DNA from: Acinetobacter albensis | Lineage (GTDB): Bacteria; Pseudomonadota; Gammaproteobacteria; Pseudomonadales; Moraxellaceae | Assembly: GCF_900095025.1 (NCBI RefSeq) | Contig: NZ_FMBK01000002.1 | Location: forward strand, 62,001-126,000 | Direction: 5' to 3' | Length of the DNA: 64,000 bases | In this document: positions 47,031-58,610 of the stretch, one piece after another | How positions within the stretch are numbered: the stretch's first letter is position 1 | Layout of the letters: every line of letters begins with the position of its first letter | The notes under the pieces: generated by a model | Database searches by the model: none | The model's input: only the letters and a program-made list of their open reading frames with translations | What the model was told of the DNA's origin: nothing | Made by a program: the position numbers and the translations under genes

Positions 47031-48734
47031 ATGCAAGCTCACTCAGATTTACAACAAACCATTGATAAACTGATCAATATTGTGGGTAAAGCACATGTCC
47101 TGACCGATGAGAATGACACACGTTTATATCGTCAGGGGCGCCGTTACGGTTCTGGACGCGTTTTAGCCGTGGTTGTCCCAGCTTCTTTGCTTGAACAATG
47201 GCAAGTTTTACAAACAGCAGTCGAAGCAGACTGTATTGTGATTATGCAAGCAGCCAATACAGGTTTAACTGGAGGTTCCACACCATTTGGTGATGATTAT
47301 GATCGTCCTGTATTGGTACTAAGTACACGTCGGTTGGCAGGTATTCAAGTGATTAACGAAGGTCAGCAAGTCATTTGTTTGCCCGGTGCGACTTTAGACA
47401 GATTGGAAAAAGAACTGGCGGTCTTTAATCGTGAGCCTCATTCAGTGATTGGTTCTTCCTGTATTGGTGCCTCGGTTTTAGGAGGTATTTGCAATAACTC
47501 GGGTGGGGCTTTGGTTCGTCGTGGGCCTGCATATACTGAACTGGCGCTCTATGCGCGAGTAAATGAAGTAGGTCAACTCGAATTGGTAAATCATTTGGGG
47601 GTGAATTTAGGCAGGACACCTGAAGAAATTTTATCTAAACTTGAAAATAGGCATTATCAACTGTCTGATATTGAAAATAATTCAAGTTGTTGTGCTTCTG
47701 ACCAACGTTATGCACATGATGTAAAACAGATCGATGAAAATAGTCCTGCACGATTTAATGCTGATCCTTCACGTTTGTTTGAAGCATCAGGCTCAGCAGG
47801 TAAAATATGTGTATTTGCAGTACGACTGGATACCTTTGAGAAAATTCCAAGCCAAGTTTTTTATGTGGGAACCAACACACAACAAGACTTAACCGCAATT
47901 CGGCGGTTTTTACTCAAGGATTTACCACGCTTACCGATTGCGGGTGAATATATTCATCGCGTAGCGTATGACATTGGTGCCGAATACGGCAAAGATACAT
48001 TTATGTTCATTGAAAAATTCGGTACGGCTAGAGTGCCTGCTGCGTTTGCTATGAAAGATAAAGTCGATGGCTATTTAGACAAAATGCATATGAAAGGCTG
48101 GTCAGATAAATTTTTACAACTGATGACTCAGTTTTTGCCCCGTCATTTGCCTAAGCGGATGACTGAATTTCGTGATTTATATGAACATCATTTGATTTTA
48201 CGCATTGAAAATCAGGACGTGGAAAGGGTTCAACATTTTCTGGCACAATATTTTGATAGCAACCCTACAGGGTCTTATTTTTTATGTGATGAAGATGAAG
48301 GCCGTAAAGCTTTTTTGCATCGCTTCGCCATTGCAGGTGCTGCGATACGTTATCGTGATACGCATCGTAGTGAAGTAGAAGACATTGTGGCACTGGATAT
48401 TGCGTTACGCCGTAATGACCATGAATGGGTTGAAACCCTGCCTAAAGCAATGGATGAGCTGATGATTCATAAACTTTATTATGGTCATTTCTTATGTCAT
48501 GTTTTTCATCAAGATTATATTGTCAAAAAAGGCGTTGATCCACTCGAAATTGAGCATCAAATGTGGCATTTATTGGATCATCGAGGTGCCGAATATCCAG
48601 CTGAGCATAACGTAGGGCATTTGTATATTGCGAAACCTGCTTTAAAAAATCATTATCAAAAACTTGATCCGACCAACAGTTTTAACGTTGGAATTGGTCA
48701 TACAACAAAATTAAAAAACTGGAAATCATCATAA
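47031..48734 (+). CDS. dld: Quinone-dependent D-lactate dehydrogenase
   Basis: 567-residue FAD flavoprotein. FAD-binding PCMH-type domain (MQAANTGLTGGSTPFGDDYD, HSVIGSSCIGASVLGG, NNSGGALVRRGPAYTE) and the Dld-specific C-terminal membrane-binding part (YPAEHNVGHLYIAKPALKNHY then DPTNSFNVGIGHT). It oxidises D-lactate to pyruvate and feeds the respiratory chain. With lldD it lets the cell use both lactate enantiomers. The 286-base gap with hairpins before it may reduce or separate its expression. Confidence 0.95.
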   Translation: MQAHSDLQQTIDKLINIVGKAHVLTDENDTRLYRQGRRYGSGRVLAVVVPASLLEQWQVLQTAVEADCIVIMQAANTGLTGGSTPFGDDYDRPVLVLSTRRLAGIQVINEGQQVICLPGATLDRLEKELAVFNREPHSVIGSSCIGASVLGGICNNSGGALVRRGPAYTELALYARVNEVGQLELVNHLGVNLGRTPEEILSKLENRHYQLSDIENNSSCCASDQRYAHDVKQIDENSPARFNADPSRLFEASGSAGKICVFAVRLDTFEKIPSQVFYVGTNTQQDLTAIRRFLLKDLPRLPIAGEYIHRVAYDIGAEYGKDTFMFIEKFGTARVPAAFAMKDKVDGYLDKMHMKGWSDKFLQLMTQFLPRHLPKRMTEFRDLYEHHLILRIENQDVERVQHFLAQYFDSNPTGSYFLCDEDEGRKAFLHRFAIAGAAIRYRDTHRSEVEDIVALDIALRRNDHEWVETLPKAMDELMIHKLYYGHFLCHVFHQDYIVKKGVDPLEIEHQMWHLLDHRGAEYPAEHNVGHLYIAKPALKNHYQKLDPTNSFNVGIGHTTKLKNWKSS

Positions 48735-48767
48735 TTTAAACTGGACAACAATGAGATGTCATATTTT

Positions 48768-48798
48768 AAGTGTAGTTTAAAGAACTACACTTTTTTTT
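48768..48798 (+). terminator. Rho-independent terminator of dld / lld operon
   Basis: AAGTGTAGTT (48768-48777), TAAAG loop, AACTACACTT (48783-48792), followed by T's. Confidence 0.93.
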
Positions 48799-48904
48799 GG
48801 GTCAAATTGACAATTCTTTGCTGACAAATTGCTTAAAAAGCCATAAACAAAATATAAAAAGTCGGTAGAGTAGTATGCAACAAGTTGCAAAGCCGACGAA
48901 ATAA

Positions 48905-50947
<2,043 letters not shown>

Positions 50948-51034
50948 AGAGTTGGTGAAACAATATTCAGTCAAAGCAGATAGACCTAATTTTTTCTTGT
51001 CAGAAATTGAAAAGCTCTGTATTCTTGCCGACAT

Positions 51035-51124
51035 GGAAGCGTGGCAGAGCGGTTTAATGCACCGGTCTTGAAAACCGACGAGGGTTTACCCCCTCCGTGA
51101 GTTCGAATCTCACCGCTTCCGCCA
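51035..51124 (+). tRNA. tRNA-Ser (TGA)
   Basis: 90 bases with encoded CCA. Long variable arm (GAGGGTTTACCCCCTC), anticodon TGA in GGTCTTGAAAACC, T arm GAGTTCGAATCTC, acceptor stem GGAAGCG/CGCTTCC. Confidence 0.97.
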
Positions 51125-51132
51125 AATACCTT

Positions 51133-51163
51133 AAAAAGCCCTTGTATCTACAAGGGCTTTTTT
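51133..51163 (+). terminator. Terminator of tRNA-Ser
   Basis: AAAGCCCTTGTA pairs with TACAAGGGCTTT around TC, followed by T's. Confidence 0.95.
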
Positions 51164-51896
51164 CTTATCTGTATTTTTACCCCTCAACCTACCCCACATC
51201 AAAGTTTGAAGGTAAAAGCAAAAACTGGCTGCTTGAGGACAGGATAGGAAATGAGTATAAAAAACATAAAAATCTAAACTCAATTCTGGTTTTGAAAAAA
51301 GACTTTGAATGTAGAAAAAAGGCTGACGAATGAGCCCTTAGATGGAAATGAAAAACTGTATATTGAACATTACCCGTGTATTCTTTCCACATATAAGTAA
51401 TGCCATTGCAATTATGATGATAAAAACCAAGTGGTTAATGGACTTTTTTAATCAATTTTAGCCATGCTTTTGGACTATACCTTGAAGCTGATAATCCAAA
51501 CAGGTGAACGCCCATTTTTCTTTGAGCAAAGATAAATAATCCATTTCATCGTCTAAGATATAAATAAATACTTGTGCTATTAACTTATGTTCAAGTTCTT
51601 TAACAATTCGACATTGAATATCAAAAAGTATGCCTCTGGGATGTTTTACACCATGATTTTAAATATATCGTCTAAGCCAACAAAAGATAAAAGATTAGGT
51701 TTCCTAAATTTTTAATTCGAAAATGAAGGTGATTATTTAAAAATAATAATTGAATTAATGAATTAAACAATTTTTGATTTTTTATCAACTTAAACTAATT
51801 CTAGTTCAAAATGAGCGGTAATGATTTTAGATCTAGCTAAAGTCATTACCATATCAGTTATAATTGAATGAATAAGCATATAAGTCAGTGAGATAA
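51164..51896. other. Gene-poor region downstream of tRNA-Ser
   Basis: About 730 bases without an intact gene. It includes the minus-strand coding-like fragment listed separately. tRNA-Ser 3' ends are common integration sites; no integrase or repeat of the tRNA end was identified here. Confidence 0.5.
51458..51658 (-). pseudogene. Coding-like fragment without a start codon
   Basis: On the minus strand an open frame of 66 codons has protein-like composition (HPRGILFDIQCRIVKELEHK then VFIYILDDEMDYLSLLKEKW), in contrast to its surroundings. There is no ATG, GTG or TTG that would give a full gene and the frame is closed by a stop on its 5' side. It looks like the remains of a decayed gene; I cannot name the family. 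Confidence 0.3.
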
Positions 51897-52826
51897 ATGG
51901 AATTAAAACAATTTAAATATTTTATATCAATTGTTGAATCCGGCAGTTTTGGTAAAGCATCTAAGAAGCTTGATGTGGGAACATCGGCATTAAGTCAACA
52001 AATATCGAAATTAGAAGATGAGCTTTCCACTCGTTTACTTCAAAGAAATACACAAGGAGTAACCCCTACACCAGCGGGTTTAGCTTTTTATAAGCAGGCA
52101 CAACTGGTTATAAGGCATATGGGCTACGCGATTGAAGGTGCTCAATCATCACGTTTAACTGGCCATGTAAGTGTTGGTGTTTCACCCAGTATTGCATCTG
52201 TTCTGGGTGTACCTTTCATGAAGATCATGGCTATACGCTATCCGGATATTCAAGTGCATCTAGTTGAAAGTTTATCTGGAAATTTATCGCAATTGATTAA
52301 TACAAGACAATTAGATTTAGCGATTATTTTTACGAATGATGTCGATCAACAATGGTCTATTCAACCTTTACTCAAAGAGCAAATGTTTCTGATGTGTACA
52401 CCCGAACTTTTAATAAAAAATGGTTTGGATGGTTGTTTAGATCAAGGTGAAATTGATATCGAGCAGATCAAAAAATTACCTCTAGTTCTACCCAGCCAAC
52501 GTCATGGTCTGCGAAAATTTTTAAATCAAAAATTAGACTCAATCAATGTTAAATATGAAATTGATGGCCTACATTTATTAATGGACTGTGTAGCACATTT
52601 AGACGTTGCAACTATTCAACCTAGTAGTGCTTTTTTTAAACCGTTACGTAATAAATTATGCCTATTAAAGGTCATGGAACCACAGCTTGGACGTATTAAT
52701 TACCTCATTAGTATTGCAGAAGAACAACTATCTCCAGCCAGTTTGGCAGCAAAAGTTGCGATTAAACATTGCATTAAAGAACTTGTTTCAGCGGGTGTCT
52801 GGCCCAGTGCCGTCTTAATAGACTAA
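51897..52826 (+). CDS. LysR-family transcriptional regulator of the tcu-tct cluster
   Basis: 309 residues. N-terminal helix-turn-helix (MELKQFKYFISIVESGSFGK, ASKKLDVGTSALSQQISKLE) and LysR substrate-binding domain. It lies 100 bases upstream of tcuA on the same strand, the position of tcuR in Salmonella, so it likely senses a tricarboxylate such as tricarballylate, citrate or aconitate. Assignment to TcuR itself is by context. Confidence 0.87.
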   Translation: MELKQFKYFISIVESGSFGKASKKLDVGTSALSQQISKLEDELSTRLLQRNTQGVTPTPAGLAFYKQAQLVIRHMGYAIEGAQSSRLTGHVSVGVSPSIASVLGVPFMKIMAIRYPDIQVHLVESLSGNLSQLINTRQLDLAIIFTNDVDQQWSIQPLLKEQMFLMCTPELLIKNGLDGCLDQGEIDIEQIKKLPLVLPSQRHGLRKFLNQKLDSINVKYEIDGLHLLMDCVAHLDVATIQPSSAFFKPLRNKLCLLKVMEPQLGRINYLISIAEEQLSPASLAAKVAIKHCIKELVSAGVWPSAVLID

Positions 52827-52927
52827 TTAGCTATTTAATAATATTAAACACCCCTTTAATTCAGGGCTATCACAAGTTTCTCTTCTTTCGTCTTAAAGTA
52901 AGTAAAATTCGAAAGGGAAGACATCGG

Positions 52928-54322
52928 ATGCATGATGTAATCATTATTGGTGGCGGGAATGCTGCTTTATGTGCAGCACTCACAGCGGTAGAGAAAGGTG
53001 CTTCAGTATTATTACTCGAAGCTGCTCCCAAAGAATGGCGGGGGGGAAACTCACAACATACGCGTAACTTACGTTGTATGCACAATGCGCCGCAAGATGT
53101 ACTTATTGAATCATATTCTGAAGAAGAGTACTGGCAGGACTTACTGAAAGTGACGGCTGGTAAAACCAATGAACACTTGGCACGCTTAGTCATTCGCTCT
53201 ACCGAAACTTGTCGTGAATGGATGCGTAAACATGGAGTGAATTTTCAGCCACCTTTATCAGGTGCTCTGCATGTTGCTCGGACAAATGCATTCTTTATGG
53301 GCGGGGGTAAGGCATTGGTGAATGCTTATTTTCGTAGTGCAAAAAACCTCGGGGTAGATATTCGCTATGAAACCAAAATTGATCATTTAATTATTGAAAA
53401 TAATAAATTTATTGCTGCAGTTGCACAAGATGGTACACGCTTTGAAGGTAAGTCCTGTGTACTTGCGGCGGGTGGTTTTGAGTCAAACCGAGAATGGTTA
53501 CGTGAAGCATGGGGCCAAAACGAAAATGGTGAATGGCCAGCAGATAATTTTATTATTCGTGGTACACGCTTCAATCAAGGTAATTTACTTAAATTTATGA
53601 TGGATCAAGGTGTCGATATTATTGGTGATCCATCACAATCACATTGTGTAGCTGTAGATGCTCGAGCCCCTTTGTATGACGGGGGAATTTGTACGCGTAT
53701 TGATTGCGTTTCGCTCGGGATTGTGGTCAATCAAAATGCACAACGTTTTTATGATGAAGGTGAAGATTTTTGGCCGAAACGTTATGCCATTTGGGGGCGT
53801 TTGGTTGCAAAACAACCCAAACAAGTGGCGTATTCTATTATTGACTCTAAATCGGTTGGACGTTTTATGCCGCCAGTTTTTGAGGGAACAAAAGCGAATA
53901 GTATTAAAGAGTTGGCAAAAAAACTCAATTTGGATGAAAGCATTCTGTGCAAAACAGTTGAAGATTATAATGAGGCCTGTGTTAAAGGTGAGTTCAATCA
54001 CACCATTTTAGATAATTGTCATACTGAGAATTTAACACCTTCTAAAACGCATTGGGCCGTTCCTTTAGATCAGCCCCCATTTTATGCATATGCACTTAAA
54101 CCCGGTATTACTTTTACTTATCTTGGATTAAAAGTCGAAGATGATGCAGCTGTGCGCTTTAAAAATCAGGCAAGTCCAAATTTATTTGTTGCGGGTGAAA
54201 TGATGGCAGGAAATGTGCTAGGGCAGGGATATACCGCGGGTGTAGGGATGTCGATAGGTACAACCTTTGGACGAATTGCTGGAAAAAATGCAGCTTTATC
54301 TGCATTTAAACAAGGAGCTTAA
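52928..54322 (+). CDS. tcuA: FAD-dependent tricarballylate dehydrogenase TcuA
   Basis: 464-residue flavoprotein of the fumarate-reductase/succinate-dehydrogenase-like family: FAD site VIIIGGGNAALCAALTAVEK, GGNSQHTRNLRCMHN, and C-terminal AGEMMAGNVLGQGYTAGVG, MSIGTTFGRIAGKNA. TcuA oxidises tricarballylate to cis-aconitate, and TcuB reoxidises it. The gene pair with tcuB three bases later supports the call; a related substrate is possible. Confidence 0.9.
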   Translation: MHDVIIIGGGNAALCAALTAVEKGASVLLLEAAPKEWRGGNSQHTRNLRCMHNAPQDVLIESYSEEEYWQDLLKVTAGKTNEHLARLVIRSTETCREWMRKHGVNFQPPLSGALHVARTNAFFMGGGKALVNAYFRSAKNLGVDIRYETKIDHLIIENNKFIAAVAQDGTRFEGKSCVLAAGGFESNREWLREAWGQNENGEWPADNFIIRGTRFNQGNLLKFMMDQGVDIIGDPSQSHCVAVDARAPLYDGGICTRIDCVSLGIVVNQNAQRFYDEGEDFWPKRYAIWGRLVAKQPKQVAYSIIDSKSVGRFMPPVFEGTKANSIKELAKKLNLDESILCKTVEDYNEACVKGEFNHTILDNCHTENLTPSKTHWAVPLDQPPFYAYALKPGITFTYLGLKVEDDAAVRFKNQASPNLFVAGEMMAGNVLGQGYTAGVGMSIGTTFGRIAGKNAALSAFKQGA

Positions 54323-54325
54323 GGT

Positions 54326-55465
54326 ATGAATGCCAGTCCAAGAATCATCATTCCCGTTGTTCAATTAACAGAGAACGAAGAACAGGTTAAACAGGCCTTA
54401 CAGATTTGTAATGCTTGCCGATATTGTGAAACTTTTTGTGCGGTCTTTCCTGCAATGACTAAACGCTTAGAGTTTACACAGGCCGATATTCACTATATGG
54501 CAAACCTTTGTCACAATTGTGGTGCTTGTTTACATGCTTGCCAATATGCGCCTCCACATGAATTTGGAGTCAATATTCCTCAAGCTATGGCACAGGTTCG
54601 CTTAGAAACATATCAAGAGTTTGCTGTACCGGCATCTTTTGGCCAGATTTATAAAAAAACAGGCATTACTTTGGTGTCTGTGATGACGGTTCTTTTCTTC
54701 TTGCTGATGTTGGCTGGAACATGGTTAAACGGCACTGATTTGTTCGGTAAATATCAAGGTGATTTCTATGCCATTTTCCCGCATAACTTTTTAGCTGTTT
54801 TATTTGGTTCGGTATTTGTGACTGCTTTTATATTGCTAGGTTTAGGAATCATTAAATTCTGGAAGCAAACTTCCGACATTATTCCAGAAGGGGTTGCACA
54901 AACCGATATTATTCAAGCATCAAAAAATGTCCTCACTTTGAAATATCTAGATGGTGGGCATGGTAAAGGCTGTAATGAAGAAGATGACCGCTATACACAA
55001 ATTCGTCGTGTTTTCCATCACTTCACCATGTATGGATTTTTACTGTGCTTTTTAGCAACCATAGTGGCAACGATTTACCATTATTTCTTTGGTTTACAAG
55101 CACCGTATGCCTATACGAGTCTACCTGTGATTTTAGGAACACTGGGCGGTTTAGGTTTGGTGATTGGTCCAATTGGCTTGCTTTACTTAAATATTAAACG
55201 TGATCCGATGCATGGTGATGCCAAGCAAAAACCGATGGATCGCGGATTTATATTTTTACTCTTGATTGTCAGTATTACAGGGCTTGCTTTAATGGTCTTT
55301 CGTGATACTACGGCTATGGCATTGCTATTGATTATCCATTTAGCCACAGTCATGACTTTCTTTTTAACCATTCCTTTTGGCAAGTTTGCCCATGGATTTT
55401 ACCGAAGTGCTGCATTGTTAAAATTTGCAGTAGAGGAGCGGACTGCAAAAAGTAAAACAAAATAA
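54326..55465 (+). CDS. tcuB: TcuB iron-sulfur membrane protein
   Basis: 379 residues. Two cysteine clusters near the N-terminus for 4Fe-4S centres ([23 protein letters not shown]), each followed by a proline region, then about six membrane helices with several His candidates for haem ([22 protein letters not shown]). TcuB passes electrons from TcuA flavin to the quinone pool. It is tightly linked to tcuA. Confidence 0.92.
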   Translation: MNASPRIIIPVVQLTENEEQVKQALQICNACRYCETFCAVFPAMTKRLEFTQADIHYMANLCHNCGACLHACQYAPPHEFGVNIPQAMAQVRLETYQEFAVPASFGQIYKKTGITLVSVMTVLFFLLMLAGTWLNGTDLFGKYQGDFYAIFPHNFLAVLFGSVFVTAFILLGLGIIKFWKQTSDIIPEGVAQTDIIQASKNVLTLKYLDGGHGKGCNEEDDRYTQIRRVFHHFTMYGFLLCFLATIVATIYHYFFGLQAPYAYTSLPVILGTLGGLGLVIGPIGLLYLNIKRDPMHGDAKQKPMDRGFIFLLLIVSITGLALMVFRDTTAMALLLIIHLATVMTFFLTIPFGKFAHGFYRSAALLKFAVEERTAKSKTK

Positions 55466-55555
55466 AGACCCAAACCTCAATTTTGACCATGGAGGTCGAT
55501 GATGGCTATAGGCAAAGAAATGAACGGAAAAGTGAACTATAAGGATGTAGCAGTG

Positions 55556-56548
55556 ATGAGAAATTTAAAGTTAGTGGCTTTAGTCGGTGTAAGTGTTGCG
55601 ATCGCAGGTTGTAATAACAGTAATGCTTCTAAAGAAGCAGGCTATCCTAAGCGCCCTGAATGTATTGCACCTGCAAAACCAGGCGGTGGGTTCGATATGA
55701 CCTGTAAGCTTATTCAATCTGGGTTTAAAGAAACACAGGTCTTAAATGATCCAATTCGCGTGACTTATATGCCAGGCGGAGTTGGGGCAGTTGCTTATAA
55801 TAAAATTGTAGGGAATGACCCTGCAAATAATAATGCTGTAATTGCATTTTCAACTGGCTCATTGCTTAATCTTGCACAAGGCAAATTTGGTAACTTTACA
55901 GAAAAAGATGTGAAATGGTTATCTGGCGTAGCAGTTGATTATGGTTTGGTTGCCGTGCATAAAGACTCACCTTATAAAAACTTGAATGATCTGATGCATG
56001 CATTAAAGGCTAATCCGAGAAGCATTAGTTTTGGTGGTGCGGGCAGTGTTGGTGGACAAGACTGGATGCAAACAGCCTTGTTAGCTAAACAAGTTCAGGT
56101 GAATGCAGCTGACATGAGTTTTGTGGCACTTGAGGGTGGAGGTGAAGTATTAACGTCTTTACTAGGTCAACATATTCAGGTTGCAGTAGGAAATGTAAGT
56201 GAAGTTGGGGCAAATTTAGAAACCGGTAAAATTCGAGTATTGGCTGTATTTTCGGATAAACGTTTAGAAGGTAAATTTTCTAACCTTCCTACGGCAAAAG
56301 AACAAGGATATAACCTTGAGTGGCCAGTAATACGCGGCTTTTATATGGGTCCAAAAGTCAGTGAAGACTCATTTAACTGGTGGAAAAAATCATTTGAAAA
56401 AATGATGGCGGATCAAAAATTTGAAGCCGTTCGTACCAATCAAGATCTACTCCCGTTTGCAATGACTGGAGATGAGCTATCTGCTTATGTCTATAAGCAG
56501 ACTGAGCAAATGCGTCAATTGTCTGAAGAAAATAAATTGTCGAAATAA
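55556..56548 (+). CDS. tctC: Tripartite tricarboxylate transporter substrate-binding protein (TctC/Bug family)
   Basis: 330 residues. Lipoprotein-type signal (MRNLKLVALVGVSVAIAGC). Bug-family features: CIAPAKPGGGFDMTCKLIQ, ITYMPGGVGAVAYN-like sequence and FGGAGSVGGQDWMQ. I prefer the ATG at 55556 with AAGGA upstream to a start at 55499, since only this puts the signal peptide at the N-terminus. It delivers a tricarboxylate to TctA-TctB. A terminator-like hairpin follows. Confidence 0.88.
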   Translation: MRNLKLVALVGVSVAIAGCNNSNASKEAGYPKRPECIAPAKPGGGFDMTCKLIQSGFKETQVLNDPIRVTYMPGGVGAVAYNKIVGNDPANNNAVIAFSTGSLLNLAQGKFGNFTEKDVKWLSGVAVDYGLVAVHKDSPYKNLNDLMHALKANPRSISFGGAGSVGGQDWMQTALLAKQVQVNAADMSFVALEGGGEVLTSLLGQHIQVAVGNVSEVGANLETGKIRVLAVFSDKRLEGKFSNLPTAKEQGYNLEWPVIRGFYMGPKVSEDSFNWWKKSFEKMMADQKFEAVRTNQDLLPFAMTGDELSAYVYKQTEQMRQLSEENKLSK

Positions 56549-56554
56549 TCAGAA

Positions 56555-56598
56555 ATCCTGAGCCGAGAGTACTCACTTTTGGTCTCGGGATATTTTTT
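56555..56598 (+). terminator. Intra-operon hairpin between tctC and tctB
   Basis: ATCCTGAGCC (56555-56564) pairs with GGTCTCGGGAT (56581-56591, one bulge, one G-T pair), followed by six T. The tctB start is only 13 bases further on, so it would act as a partial terminator giving excess binding protein. Confidence 0.75.
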
Positions 56599-56610
56599 AA
56601 AGGAAAGATT

Positions 56611-57054
56611 ATGAAAGCAGAACGTATTCTAACGGCAATAATAGCACTTTGTGGATTTGGTTTATTGATCTACGCATGTAGTTTTGATGCACCTATTTCT
56701 TATGATTCAGTGGGTCCAAAAGCATTTCCAATTTTATTGATGGGACTTATTACAGCCAGTGCCGTCTATCTGACAGTTCGTCCAGCCATTATGTTTGAAC
56801 CCGTTGAGCTGGGTTGGACCAAGCATATGTTGGGTAAGCTTGCCTTATGTACTTTAGCTTTAACCTTGTATGCCGCTTTATTTGAATGGCTCGGTTTTAT
56901 GATTGCCACAATATTTATGACCATTGCTATTGGTAAGTTATTCCATGGAAAAACAATACCCACAGTGATTACGGCGGTTATTTTGGGAGCGAGTACCTAT
57001 TATTTGTTTGATCGCGTATTAGATGTGCCATTGCCACTTGGACTGTTAGGTTAA
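56611..57054 (+). CDS. tctB: Tripartite tricarboxylate transporter small membrane protein TctB
   Basis: 147 residues with four hydrophobic segments, the TctB pattern (DSVGPKAFPILLMGLI in the first loop, LGFMIATIFMTIAIG later). It pairs with TctA. AAAGGA is ten bases before the ATG. It ends 13 bases before tctA. Confidence 0.9.
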   Translation: MKAERILTAIIALCGFGLLIYACSFDAPISYDSVGPKAFPILLMGLITASAVYLTVRPAIMFEPVELGWTKHMLGKLALCTLALTLYAALFEWLGFMIATIFMTIAIGKLFHGKTIPTVITAVILGASTYYLFDRVLDVPLPLGLLG

Positions 57055-57067
57055 GGATGACAACTTT

Positions 57068-58570
57068 ATGGACGTTTTAAATTTTTTAATGGCCGGTTTT
57101 GAAGTTGCCTTGCAGCCACAGAATCTTCTCATTGCATTTATTGGCGCATTTATTGGAACAATAGTCGGTTTATTACCAGGTTTAGGTCCAATTAATGGGG
57201 TGGCTATTTTACTCCCTTTCGCCTATGCCCTAGGTTTACCCGTTGAAAGTGCACTTATTCTCTTAGCTGCTGTTTATCTTGGTTGTGAATATGGTGGACG
57301 CATTTCAGCTATTTTGATCAATGTTCCCGGTGATGCGGGTGCCATTATGACGACCTTAGATGGTTATCCATTGGCACAACAAGGTAAAGCGGGTATTGCA
57401 CTTTCATTGTCTTCAATGAGTTCCTTTATCGGGAGTACCATAGCATTTATTGGTATTGTCCTTTTTGCTCCAATTCTTGCCAATTGGGCGATTGCATTTG
57501 GTCCAGCTGAATACTTTGCCTTAATGGTGTTCGCAATTGTGTGTTTGACAGGTTTAGTCAGTACTCAACCATTCAAAACGTTAATTATGGCATTAATGGG
57601 ACTTGGATTGTCTACAGTCGGAATGGATGCGATCACGGGCGTCTATCGTTTTACTTTTAACTCAGTTGGCTTGAGTGATGGGATTGCATTTACCACAATT
57701 GTCATTGGTTTATTTAGTGTCAGTGAAGTTTTGTTAATGCTAGAGCGAACAACAGTTGGCCAAGTTGTTTTAAAGCAAGGTAAACGATCAATCTTTAATT
57801 TAAAAGAATTACTCAGTTCTTTAGCAACGATTATTCGTGGTTCTTTAATTGGTTTCTTTTCAGGGATTTTACCTGGTGCGGGTGCAAGCGTAGCCAGTGC
57901 AATGGCTTATACCACAGAGCGTAAAATTGCAGGTGAAAATGGTAACTTTGGTAAAGGCGATTTACGGGGTTTAGCAGCACCTGAAAGTGCCAATAATGCA
58001 GCAGCATGTGGTTCATTCGTTCCCATGCTGACCTTGGGTGTGCCTGGTTCAGGTACAACGGCAGTAATGATGGGTGCCTTAACGCTGTATAATATTACGC
58101 CAGGCCCACAATTATTTGTTGAACAACCCGTTTTGGTTTGGTCTCTCATTGCATCGCTGATGATCGGTAATATTATTTTGTTGATTTTAAACTTACCTTT
58201 GGTGGGTTTCTTTGCAAAGTTACTAAATATTCCAAATTACATATTAATTCCCATTATTGCGAGTGTAAGTTTTGTGGGGGTATATGCCATTCACAGTACA
58301 ACGTTTGACTTATTGCTCTGTATGGGATTAGGCGTAATTGGCTATATTTTACGAAAATTTGATTTTCCATTAGCCCCGTTGATTCTAGGCTTCGTTTTAG
58401 GTGAATTAATGGAGTCTAATTTACGTCGTGCTTTGTCTATTTCACATGGCGAGTTAAGTATTTTATGGCACAGTAATATCAGTATAGGCTTATGGATCAT
58501 GTCAGGATTATTATTGATTCTTCCATTTGTCCGTAAATATTTATTCGTTAAAAAACGAATGCAACAATAA
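57068..58570 (+). CDS. tctA: Tripartite tricarboxylate transporter large membrane protein TctA
   Basis: 500 residues, about twelve membrane segments. Family motifs: GLLPGLGPINGVAILLPFAY, YGGRISAILINVPGDAGAIM, IGFFSGILPGAGASVASAMA, and a C-terminal LILGFVLGELMESNLRRAL. It is the channel subunit that uses the ion gradient. Ordered C-B-A as in Salmonella tctCBA. Confidence 0.94.
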   Translation: MDVLNFLMAGFEVALQPQNLLIAFIGAFIGTIVGLLPGLGPINGVAILLPFAYALGLPVESALILLAAVYLGCEYGGRISAILINVPGDAGAIMTTLDGYPLAQQGKAGIALSLSSMSSFIGSTIAFIGIVLFAPILANWAIAFGPAEYFALMVFAIVCLTGLVSTQPFKTLIMALMGLGLSTVGMDAITGVYRFTFNSVGLSDGIAFTTIVIGLFSVSEVLLMLERTTVGQVVLKQGKRSIFNLKELLSSLATIIRGSLIGFFSGILPGAGASVASAMAYTTERKIAGENGNFGKGDLRGLAAPESANNAAACGSFVPMLTLGVPGSGTTAVMMGALTLYNITPGPQLFVEQPVLVWSLIASLMIGNIILLILNLPLVGFFAKLLNIPNYILIPIIASVSFVGVYAIHSTTFDLLLCMGLGVIGYILRKFDFPLAPLILGFVLGELMESNLRRALSISHGELSILWHSNISIGLWIMSGLLLILPFVRKYLFVKKRMQQ

Positions 58571-58573
58571 AAT

Positions 58574-58600
58574 AATGGCCAGTTCTGACTGGCCATTTTT
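58574..58600 (+). terminator. Terminator after tctA
   Basis: AATGGCCAGT (58574-58583), TCTG, ACTGGCCATT (58588-58597), followed by T's. The next gene begins 11 bases later on the same strand. Confidence 0.9.
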
Positions 58601-58610
58601 ATTTGAGTCT

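Noticed and set aside
51097..51333. 78-codon frame beginning inside tRNA-Ser
   Set aside because: Overlaps the tRNA and its terminator; the product has no recognisable features.
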